Source: an uncultured Collinsella sp. (lineage in GTDB: Bacteria; Actinomycetota; Coriobacteriia; Coriobacteriales; Coriobacteriaceae). From it: DNA of 10,591 nt. The notes under the pieces are model-generated. The model saw only the letters and a list, made by a program, of their open reading frames with translations, searched no databases and had not been told where the DNA came from. Positions 1 to 5,664 of this stretch are shown in pieces. The position numbers and the translations under genes were made by a program. Each line of letters begins with the position of its first letter. Within the stretch, counting starts at the first letter, position 1. Location: positions 1 to 10,591 of the forward strand of contig CAAEOL010000059.1 of the NCBI GenBank assembly GCA_900757595.1. Direction: 5' to 3'.

Positions 1-13
1 CCGCGCTGCGCTA

Positions 14-40
14 AAAACGCGCCGCTGGCGCGTTTTCTTT
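14..40 (+). terminator. Terminator-like hairpin, possibly bidirectional
   Basis: A perfect 10-bp stem (AAAACGCGCC at 14-23, GGCGCGTTTT at 27-36) with a 3-nt loop is followed by CTTT. The A-rich left arm gives a T-tract on the other strand too, so it could stop transcription from either side. The gene it would terminate lies left of the window, so its role is inferred from shape only. Confidence 0.5.
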
Positions 41-57
41 ACGCTCCGCGCCCTGTC

Positions 58-81
58 GGGTTCGAATCCCTCCTCCTGCGC
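58..81 (+). repeat. Fragment identical to the 3' end of a serine tRNA (T-loop and acceptor)
   Basis: Bases 58-77 are identical to the T-arm and acceptor 3' end of the tRNA-Ser(CGA) gene at 145-164 on the opposite strand. After one mismatch at 78 the match continues for CGC. The preceding bases cannot complete the T-stem (only 3 of 5 pairs form). No D-arm or anticodon arm is visible upstream, where a terminator-like hairpin sits instead, and no CCA follows. It is therefore a tRNA remnant or an attachment-site-like duplication rather than a gene. It is inverted relative to the intact tRNA next to it, so it is not the classic direct-repeat partner of that gene. Confidence 0.55.
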
Positions 82-98
82 GTTATTGAAATGTGCCC

Positions 99-125
99 AA
101 AATAAAAAAGCCCCATTGCTGGGGC
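99..125 (-). terminator. Intrinsic terminator of tRNA-Ser(CGA)
   Basis: Read on the minus strand, a GCCCC/GGGGC stem (arms at 110-114 and 121-125) with a 6-nt loop is followed by six T, one A and further T. It lies 13 bp downstream of the encoded CCA of the tRNA. Confidence 0.75.
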
Positions 126-138
126 GTGTACCATCTAA

Positions 139-229
139 TGGCGGAGGAGGAGGGATTCGAACCCTCGTGACCTTATACAGGCCAAACGGTTTTCGAGACC
201 GCCGCATTCAACCACTCTGCCACCCCTCC
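139..229 (-). tRNA. tRNA-Ser(CGA)
   Basis: The minus strand folds as a class II tRNA that reads UCG codons. The acceptor stem GGAGGGG (229-223) pairs with CTCCTCC (149-143) with one G-U. The D-arm is GCA/TGC, and the anticodon arm GCGGT/ACCGT carries loop CTCGAAA, giving anticodon CGA. A long variable arm (TGGCC/GGTCA) is typical of serine tRNAs, and the T-arm is GAGGG/CCCTC with loop TTCGAAT. The discriminator is G at 142 and CCA is encoded at 141-139. It lies downstream of the GGA isoacceptor on the same strand, but the terminator at 239-269 separates them, so it may depend on readthrough or on a promoter I could not identify in the short gap. Confidence 0.96.
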
Positions 230-238
230 GCGTGGGGT

Positions 239-269
239 AAAAACAAAGCAGGCTCGAAGGCCTGCTTTG
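239..269 (-). terminator. Intrinsic terminator of tRNA-Ser(GGA)
   Basis: On the minus strand a 9-bp stem (AAAGCAGGC, 268-260, with GCCTGCTTT, 253-245) and a 6-nt loop are followed by G and TTTTT (243-239). It lies 9 bp after the CCA of the upstream tRNA and before the next tRNA. Confidence 0.8.
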
Positions 270-277
270 GAATTAAC

Positions 278-368
278 TGGCGGAGAGTCAGGGATTTGAA
301 CCCTGGAGACGCTTTTGACGCCTACACGATTTCCAATCGTGCTCCTTCGGCCACTCGGACAACTCTCC
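278..368 (-). tRNA. tRNA-Ser(GGA)
   Basis: This class II tRNA on the minus strand reads UCC and UCU codons. The acceptor stem GGAGAGT (368-362) pairs fully with ACTCTCC (288-282). The D-arm is TCC/GGA, and the anticodon stem CACGA/TCGTG carries loop TTGGAAA, giving anticodon GGA. A long variable arm is present, and the T-loop is TTCAAAT. The discriminator is G at 281 and CCA is encoded at 280-278. A good promoter ends about 16 bp upstream, so the primary transcript would have a very short 5' leader for RNase P to remove. Confidence 0.96.
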
Positions 369-384
369 GTTAAATGCGAAAGTC

Positions 385-412
385 AGTATACACGAGGAAT
401 CGTAAAGTGCAA
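385..412 (-). promoter_or_regulatory. Promoter of the tRNA-Ser genes
   Basis: The minus strand has TTGCAC (412-407), a 16-bp spacer and TATACT (390-385), close to the housekeeping sigma consensus. Transcription would begin near 377, about 8 nt before the tRNA-Ser(GGA) 5' end, the usual arrangement for a stable RNA promoter. Confidence 0.75.
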
Positions 413-420
413 ACAGAAAA

Positions 421-761
421 GTTGGCATTTTTTGAAACGCTTGGCTTCGTGACGGGATCTCGGAGGCTAAAAACGGGCTCTGACCAGCATGGCAGCATGC
501 AGCAAATTGTTCAAAATAGGTATTTATAGACGATGTGGCAGCAATTTAAAAAACTTTGAACGGTGTTATGAACCACTGGTATGTATTTCGCGACCACAGC
601 CTTGTGCCCGCTGACCTGCGGCTTGGCTCAGCTTGTCCCCACGGCACCGTATCTTGAACACAGATCCGTCAAGCATTTGGTCAGCATTTGGTTGGAATGC
701 GCATGAAGTGCCGTGTGAGCATGGACATATGTGGAGGTCATGAGGTTGTAGCTGCATATTC
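421..761. other. Gene-free stretch between the tRNA promoter and the rpsF promoter
   Basis: No convincing coding sequence is visible on either strand: open frames lack ribosome binding sites and protein-like composition. The stretch is less GC-rich than the genes. It contains three spaced CAGCA units (485-491, 493-499, 500-504), another at 539-543, two AT-rich patches around 505-528 and 543-557, and an 11-bp tandem repeat at 672-693. No terminator or classic riboswitch was recognised. It may hold regulatory sites for the ribosomal protein operon, a small RNA, or degenerate sequence. Confidence 0.5.
672..693 (+). repeat. Two tandem copies of an 11-bp unit
   Basis: AGCATTTGGTC (672-682) is followed directly by AGCATTTGGTT (683-693). 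The spacing of one helical turn would put both copies on the same DNA face, about 70 bp upstream of the rpsF -35 element. A regulator binding site is possible but unproven. Confidence 0.5.
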
Positions 762-790
762 TTGCAGCCTAGGAGGTTGAAAGATATTAT
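762..790 (+). promoter_or_regulatory. Promoter of the rpsF-ssb-rpsR-rplI operon
   Basis: TTGCAG (762-767), a 17-bp spacer and TATTAT (785-790) match the housekeeping sigma consensus well. Transcription would begin near 797, giving a leader of about 65 nt before the rpsF start. An inverted repeat GCTGCA/TGCAGC (751-756 and 763-768) overlaps the -35 element and could be an operator. Confidence 0.7.
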
Positions 791-807
791 TACCAAGTCT
801 TTTCCTG

Positions 808-834
808 CTTCAGGCGCACCTTCACGACCTGAAG
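808..834 (+). promoter_or_regulatory. Hairpin in the rpsF mRNA leader
   Basis: A perfect 7-bp stem, CTTCAGG (808-814) with CCTGAAG (828-834), closes a 13-nt loop in the predicted leader, 14 nt before the Shine-Dalgarno sequence. Leaders of rpsF in many bacteria carry a structured site bound by the S6:S18 complex for autoregulation. This hairpin sits in the right place, but I could not confirm the diagnostic internal motif. Confidence 0.45.
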
Positions 835-861
835 CCACATTTGCCCAGAGGAGGTGACAAT

Positions 862-1155
862 ATGAAGGCTTATGAACTGCTGTTCTTTGTTGACCCGTCG
901 CTCGACCCCGAGACTCGTCTCGCTGTTATGAAGCGTATCGATACCACGATCGCTGAGGGCGCTGGCAAGGTCGACTCCGTTGACGAGTGGGGCAAGCGCA
1001 AGCTCGCCTACGAGATCAACGACCTCACCGATGGTGACTACACCCTCATCAACTTCCACGCAGATCCTACCCAGATCGCCGAGCTTGATCGCGTCCTGCG
1101 CATCACCGACGCTGTGGTCCGCCACATGATCGTCCGTCGCGACGACCAGGAGTAA
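862..1155 (+). CDS. rpsF: 30S ribosomal protein S6
   Basis: Ribosomal protein S6 binds 16S rRNA in the platform of the 30S subunit as a heterodimer with S18, whose gene lies two positions downstream. The product has 97 residues, the normal family size, and opens with the typical MKAYELLFFVDPSLD. The central WGKRKLAYEIN segment and the later VLRITDAVVRHMIVR strand and helix also match the family. The ATG at 862 is chosen because a strong Shine-Dalgarno sequence (GAGGAGGTGA) lies 5-6 bases upstream. A TTG at 841 in the same frame would add seven unlikely residues and overlap that site. It is the first gene of the operon, behind the promoter at 762-790 and the leader hairpin, so it is the natural point for S6:S18 feedback control. 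Confidence 0.97.
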   Translation: MKAYELLFFVDPSLDPETRLAVMKRIDTTIAEGAGKVDSVDEWGKRKLAYEINDLTDGDYTLINFHADPTQIAELDRVLRITDAVVRHMIVRRDDQE

Positions 1156-1203
1156 GACTGTCGTTTTGGACTGGGCTTGTGCCCCAAGAGGAAGTAGTGA
1201 GTT

Positions 1204-1656
1204 ATGAGCATCAATCGAGTGAACATCACCGGTAACCTCACCCGCGATCCCGAGCTGCGCGCCACCGCCGGCGGAACCCAGGTTCTGTCCTTTGGCGTCG
1301 CCGTGAACGATCGTCGCCGCAACGCGCAGACTGGCGAGTGGGAGGACTATCCCAACTTTGTCGACTGCACCATGTTCGGCACCCGCGCCGAGGCCGTGAG
1401 CCGTTTCCTGGCAAAGGGAAACAAGGTCGCGATCGAGGGCAAGCTGCGCTACAGCTCTTGGGAGCGCGACGGCCAGCGCCGGAGCAAGCTTGAGGTCATC
1501 GTCGATGAGATCGAGTTTATGAGCTCCCGTGGTGGCCAGGGTGGCTACGACCAGGGCGGTTACGCCCCCGCAGCTCCCGCGCCCGCAGCACGTCCTGCCG
1601 CACCGGTGGCTACGCCGCCCGCGGTCGACGTCTACGATGAGGACATCCCGTTCTAA
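1204..1656 (+). CDS. ssb: Single-stranded DNA-binding protein
   Basis: SSB coats single-stranded DNA during replication, repair and recombination and recruits partner proteins. The product has 150 residues. An OB-fold domain covers about residues 1-105, starting MSINRVNITGNLTRDPELR with the usual GGTQVLSFGVAVNDR and the aromatic-rich YPNFVDCTMFGTRAE. A flexible Gly/Gln then Ala/Pro linker follows, ending in the acidic tip DEDIPF, which is the conserved partner-binding tail of bacterial SSB. The tail shows that this is the full-length protein. The start at 1204 has an AGAGGAAG-type ribosome site about 9 bases upstream. The gene follows rpsF by 48 bp with no terminator, so co-transcription is likely. 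Placement between rpsF and rpsR is the usual order in Gram-positive bacteria. Confidence 0.97.
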   Translation: MSINRVNITGNLTRDPELRATAGGTQVLSFGVAVNDRRRNAQTGEWEDYPNFVDCTMFGTRAEAVSRFLAKGNKVAIEGKLRYSSWERDGQRRSKLEVIVDEIEFMSSRGGQGGYDQGGYAPAAPAPAARPAAPVATPPAVDVYDEDIPF

Positions 1657-1683
1657 GGGTTGTTCACCTATTTTTGAGTGAGA

Positions 1684-1709
1684 GGCGGCTTCGGTTCGCC
1701 GAAGTTGCC
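1684..1709 (+). promoter_or_regulatory. Stable hairpin between ssb and rpsR
   Basis: An 11-bp stem (1684-1694 with 1699-1709, including two G-T pairs) is capped by the tetraloop TTCG. It ends only 4 nt before the rpsR Shine-Dalgarno sequence GAAAGG (1714-1719). No T-tract follows, so it is unlikely to be a terminator. A processing site, an mRNA stability element or a translational control site is more plausible. Confidence 0.6.
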
Positions 1710-1728
1710 AAACGAAAGGTATTTTGAC

Positions 1729-1995
1729 ATGGCTAATGATTTTTCTGCACGTCAGCCGCGTCGTAAGTACTGCCAGTTCTGCAAGGAGAACACTGAGTTC
1801 ATCGACTATAAGGACACTCAGCTTCTCCGTAAGTACATGACCGACCGTGGCAAGATTAAGCCCCGTCGCGTCACTGGCGCTTGCACGCAGCATCAGCATG
1901 ACATCGCCAACGCCATCAAGCGCGCCCGCGAGATGGCTCTCCTGCCGTACACCGTCCCCGTGGTTTCCTCTCGTGGCAACCGCGACCGCGGCTAA
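1729..1995 (+). CDS. rpsR: 30S ribosomal protein S18
   Basis: S18 binds the 30S platform together with S6. The product has 88 residues, beginning MANDFSARQPRRKYCQFCKE. The core IDYKDTQLLRKYMTDRGKIKPRRVTG and the following helix AIKRAREMALLPY are diagnostic. Cysteines 15 and 18 (CQFC) with Cys52 and His55 (CTQH) form a plausible zinc site, so this looks like the zinc-binding form rather than the zinc-free paralogue known in some actinobacteria. The ATG at 1729 is preferred because GAAAGG lies 9 bases upstream. An in-frame GTG at 1678 would add 17 residues encoded by the intergenic hairpin and is rejected. The gene lies 72 bp after ssb and 15 bp before rplI, in the same operon. Confidence 0.97.
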   Translation: MANDFSARQPRRKYCQFCKENTEFIDYKDTQLLRKYMTDRGKIKPRRVTGACTQHQHDIANAIKRAREMALLPYTVPVVSSRGNRDRG

Positions 1996-2010
1996 GAAGG
2001 GAGACGCATC

Positions 2011-2550
2011 ATGAAGGTTATTCTTCTCGATGAGATCAAGGGCAAGGGCGGCGAGGGTGACGTCGTAGAGGTCGCTCAGGGTTACGCTGAGAACTTCCTG
2101 TTCCCCAAGAAGCTCGCTGTTGCCGCCACCAAGGGCAACCTCAAGCAGCTTGACGAGCGTCGCAACAGCATCGCCAAGCGCGAGGCCGTCCGTCTGGCTA
2201 CCGCCAACGAGACCAAGGCTGCCTTCGAGGGCAAGACGGTCACCGTTGACGTCAAGGTCGGCGACGAGGGCATCCTCTTTGGCTCCGTTACCGCCGCTAT
2301 GATCGCTGACGCCATCAAGGCTCAGCTCGGTATGGACATCGACCGCAAGCGCGTCGAGCTCGGTAAGCCCATCAAGGTTGCCGGTGCCCACACCGTTGCC
2401 ATCTCGCTGTACCGCGAGATCAAGGCCGAGGTTGTCGTTCTCGTCGGCGTTACCGCCGAGGAGCTCGCTGCCGAGGCTGAGGTCGCCGAGGCCGCTGAGG
2501 TCGCCGAGGCCGAGACCGCCGAGGTCGAGACTGAGGCTGCTGCCGAGTAG
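2011..2550 (+). CDS. rplI: 50S ribosomal protein L9 with an acidic C-terminal tail
   Basis: L9 binds 23S rRNA near the base of the L1 stalk and helps maintain the reading frame. The N-terminal domain is clear: MKVILLDEIKGKGGEGDVVEVAQGYAENFLFPKKLA contains the conserved glycine-rich loop and the NFLFPKKLA rRNA-binding segment. A long helix (about residues 41-75) leads to the C-terminal domain, with GKLFGSVT-like GILFGSVTAAMIADAI at 87-102. The family is usually near 150 residues. This protein has 179, the extra 30 being almost only Ala, Glu and Val. Part of the tail is a codon-aligned tandem duplication of six residues, AEVAEA (156-161 and 162-167). The start at 2011 has AAGGGAG about 8 bases upstream. 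It is the last gene of the operon, followed by a strong terminator. Confidence 0.96.
   Translation: MKVILLDEIKGKGGEGDVVEVAQGYAENFLFPKKLAVAATKGNLKQLDERRNSIAKREAVRLATANETKAAFEGKTVTVDVKVGDEGILFGSVTAAMIADAIKAQLGMDIDRKRVELGKPIKVAGAHTVAISLYREIKAEVVVLVGVTAEELAAEAEVAEAAEVAEAETAEVETEAAAE
2476..2511 (+). repeat. Perfect 18-bp tandem duplication inside rplI
   Basis: The unit GCTGAGGTCGCCGAGGCC occurs twice in direct succession (2476-2493 and 2494-2511), in frame, encoding AEVAEA twice. Similar but imperfect units continue on both sides. This kind of tract can change length by slippage in steps of six residues without breaking the reading frame. Confidence 0.85.
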
Positions 2551-2582
2551 CATTTGCTGCAACGCAACAATCTTGTTCTAAG

Positions 2583-2621
2583 AAGGGCGCTCTGGGAAAC
2601 CAGGGCGCCCTTTTGTTTTTT
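2583..2621 (+). terminator. Intrinsic terminator of the ribosomal protein operon
   Basis: A 13-bp stem (2583-2595 with 2600-2612, one T-G pair) closed by a GAAA loop is followed by TTTTGTTTTTT. It lies 33 bp after the rplI stop codon and separates the operon from dnaB. Confidence 0.93.
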
Positions 2622-2732
2622 GCGCTGAGTGAGTGTCATGGTGAACGTTGCGTCGAAGTCCTATATACAGGACCGTTCATCCGTTTGGTTCGGTGATGAT
2701 TGGCGGCGCGCGGCGCGTTTTGGGACCGTGGC

Positions 2733-2741
2733 TGATACTAT
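2733..2741 (+). promoter_or_regulatory. Possible extended -10 promoter of dnaB
   Basis: TG-A-TACTAT (2733-2741) resembles an extended -10 element. No good -35 is seen at the usual distance. Another weak -10, TATACA, lies near 2664. A dnaB promoter must exist between the terminator and the gene unless readthrough is used, but which element serves is uncertain. Confidence 0.35.
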
Positions 2742-2774
2742 GGATGCTCGCAAGCGATATGAATGAGGATGCTC

Positions 2775-4166
2775 ATGGCATATGACGATAGGGAGACCGG
2801 GCTGACGGTTGAGGACCGCGGCTCCAAGTTGGGTCTTCCCCAAAACCAAGATGCAGAGGCCAATGTACTGGCCGCTATGCTGCTATCGCCCGAGGTGGTC
2901 GAAGAGGCCCAGGTCGAGCTGCAGCCCGATGACTTCTACCGGCCCATTCATAAGACCATCTATACCGCGATGGTCGATATGTACAACAGCCGCATTCCCA
3001 TCGACTCCATCTCGCTGATCGATTACCTGCGAAGCATCAACAAGCTTGATGCCGTGGGCGGCGAGGCCTACATTTTGGAGTTGATGGGTCAGACCCTGTC
3101 GCTCGTCAACTGGCAGCACCATGCCGCTATCGTTCGCCGCGATTCGATGCTGCGTGAGCTGATCGGCGCCACCAACGAGATCAACGCGCTGGCCTATAAC
3201 GCTCCCACCGATACCAAAGAGGTCGTGGAGCTGGCCGAGAGCAAGTTGCTCAAGGTCACGGCGCGCGAGGTCAAGTCGAGCTACAAGACGCTGACCGAGT
3301 TTATGGTCGAGGCCTATAACGAGGCCGAGGAAGTGTGCCAGGCAGGCGGCCAGGCTGCGGGCGTGCCCACGGGCTTCCCGTCGCTCGACCGCATGCTCAT
3401 GGGTTTTCGCGAGGGCCAGCTCATCATCATCGGCGCCCGCCCTGCTGTGGGTAAGACGTCGTTCGCCCTGAATCTGGCGCTCAACGCTGCCGCGGCCGGT
3501 TATACCGTCGGCTTCTTCTCGCTGGAGATGTCGGGCAAGGAAATTGCCCAGCGTCTGATTTGCGCCTACGCCATGATTTCGATCAGTGACTTCCGCATGG
3601 GCCGCATTAGCCCCGAGCAGTGGGCCAATATCAACGAGGCCACGCAGACCTTGTCCAAGCTCGATATTCTGATTGACGATACGCCCGGCACCACAGTGAC
3701 CGAGATTCGCGCCAAGAGCCGCCGCATGCTCCACAACAAGGAGAAGGCCATCATCATCCTGGACTACCTGCAGCTGGTGAGTCCTCCGCCGGGACGCCGC
3801 TCCGAGAGCCGTACCGTCGAGGTCTCCGAGATGTCGCGTGGTCTGAAGATCATGGCCAAGGAACTCAAGATCCCGCTCATCGCGCTGTCGCAGCTCTCGC
3901 GTCAGGTCGAATCCCGTACCGGCAAGCGCCCGCAGCTTTCCGACCTTCGTGAATCGGGTTCCATCGAGCAGGACGCCGATATCGTCATGTTCTTGGACCG
4001 ATCCGCCGATGAGGCCGAGGCTTCGCGTGACGATCGACCCGACGAGGGCGTTACGCGTATCGTCGTGGCCAAGAACCGTTCGGGCCCGATTGGCGACGTC
4101 GACCTGATGTTCCTGCCGGCATCCACCAAGTTCTATGAGCTTGATGGGGCGCATACCGAGGAGTAG
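2775..4166 (+). CDS. dnaB: Replicative DNA helicase DnaB
   Basis: DnaB is the hexameric helicase that unwinds DNA ahead of the replication fork and works with primase. The product has 463 residues, as expected. An N-terminal helical domain (about 20-125, starting LPQNQDAEANVLAAML) precedes a linker and a RecA-like motor. Visible motifs are Walker A GARPAVGKT (220-228), the SLEM segment after it, Walker B ILDYLQL (around 328-334), ALSQLSRQVE, and the C-terminal LRESGSIEQDAD with the helicase arginine region. There is no intein. The ATG at 2775 is chosen because TGAGGA lies 4-5 bases upstream. An in-frame ATG at 2763 would add four residues but has no ribosome site. The gene follows the ribosomal operon terminator and precedes purA, an order known in Gram-positive bacteria. 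Confidence 0.96.
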   Translation: MAYDDRETGLTVEDRGSKLGLPQNQDAEANVLAAMLLSPEVVEEAQVELQPDDFYRPIHKTIYTAMVDMYNSRIPIDSISLIDYLRSINKLDAVGGEAYILELMGQTLSLVNWQHHAAIVRRDSMLRELIGATNEINALAYNAPTDTKEVVELAESKLLKVTAREVKSSYKTLTEFMVEAYNEAEEVCQAGGQAAGVPTGFPSLDRMLMGFREGQLIIIGARPAVGKTSFALNLALNAAAAGYTVGFFSLEMSGKEIAQRLICAYAMISISDFRMGRISPEQWANINEATQTLSKLDILIDDTPGTTVTEIRAKSRRMLHNKEKAIIILDYLQLVSPPPGRRSESRTVEVSEMSRGLKIMAKELKIPLIALSQLSRQVESRTGKRPQLSDLRESGSIEQDADIVMFLDRSADEAEASRDDRPDEGVTRIVVAKNRSGPIGDVDLMFLPASTKFYELDGAHTEE

Positions 4167-4193
4167 GACAGGCACCCGTTGCACGGGTATACT
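4165..4193 (+). promoter_or_regulatory. Likely purA promoter with an inverted repeat in the spacer
   Basis: AGGACA (4165-4170, overlapping the dnaB stop codon), a 17-bp spacer and TATACT (4188-4193) form a fair promoter. The spacer holds the inverted repeat ACCCGT/ACGGGT (4174-4179 and 4183-4188), which touches the -10 and could be an operator. Transcription would begin near 4200, about 60 nt before purA. Confidence 0.5.
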
Positions 4194-4259
4194 GGGAATG
4201 TTTTGTGCTTCTGCGTGCCGGCGTGGCGCGTAGACAGTCCATGAATGTAAGGAGTAAAC

Positions 4260-5546
<1,287 letters not shown>

Positions 5547-5568
5547 TCGGCACTATTCGGTTATTGCG

Positions 5569-5610
5569 ATATACCCCTTTGCAGCCCAAGCGGGCGGCCG
5601 AGGGGTATAT
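5569..5610 (+). terminator. Long hairpin after purA, probable weak terminator
   Basis: A 10-bp outer stem (ATATACCCCT at 5569-5578, AGGGGTATAT at 5601-5610) continues after small mismatches into an inner stem GCCC/GGGC with loop AAGC. The bases after it, TTGCTTG, make only a poor T-tract, so termination may be partial. It could equally be a processing or stability element between purA and purD. Confidence 0.5.
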
Positions 5611-5622
5611 TTGCTTGCAAAA

Positions 5623-5641
5623 GGCTCGCGCGGAGCGAGCC
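5623..5641 (+). promoter_or_regulatory. Second hairpin, just upstream of the purD ribosome site
   Basis: GGCTCGC (5623-5629) pairs perfectly with GCGAGCC (5635-5641) around a 5-nt loop. It ends 11 nt before the purD Shine-Dalgarno sequence GAGGAGG (5653-5659). No T-tract follows. The function is unknown. Control of purD translation or mRNA stability is possible. Confidence 0.45.
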
Positions 5642-5664
5642 ATTCATCCATAGAGGAGGCACCC

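Noticed and set aside
1..82. A complete tRNA gene ending near base 80
   Set aside because: Only the T-loop and acceptor 3' end match. The T-stem forms only three pairs, no D-arm or anticodon arm is visible, and a terminator-like hairpin lies where they should be.
86..373. Open frame of 95 codons across the tRNA region
   Set aside because: It is the translation of the two tRNA genes read on the wrong strand and has no ribosome site.
566..838. Minus-strand frame of 90 codons upstream of rpsF
   Set aside because: It starts with GTG without a ribosome site, covers the rpsF promoter and leader, and has no protein-like composition.
1678..1728. Longer N-terminus of rpsR from a GTG
   Set aside because: The added residues come from the intergenic hairpin, and the ribosome site serves the ATG at 1729.
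790..2562. 590-codon open frame antisense to rpsF through rplI
   Set aside because: It mirrors well-supported genes. Strong GC-ending codon bias opens the opposite frame, and the product is rich in Leu, Val, Gly and Asp with no domain.
2775..4166. Intein in dnaB, a common insertion site
   Set aside because: The protein has normal length and the Walker A region is continuous.
2883..4184. 433-codon open frame antisense to dnaB
   Set aside because: Same cause: the sense frame is an unmistakable DnaB.
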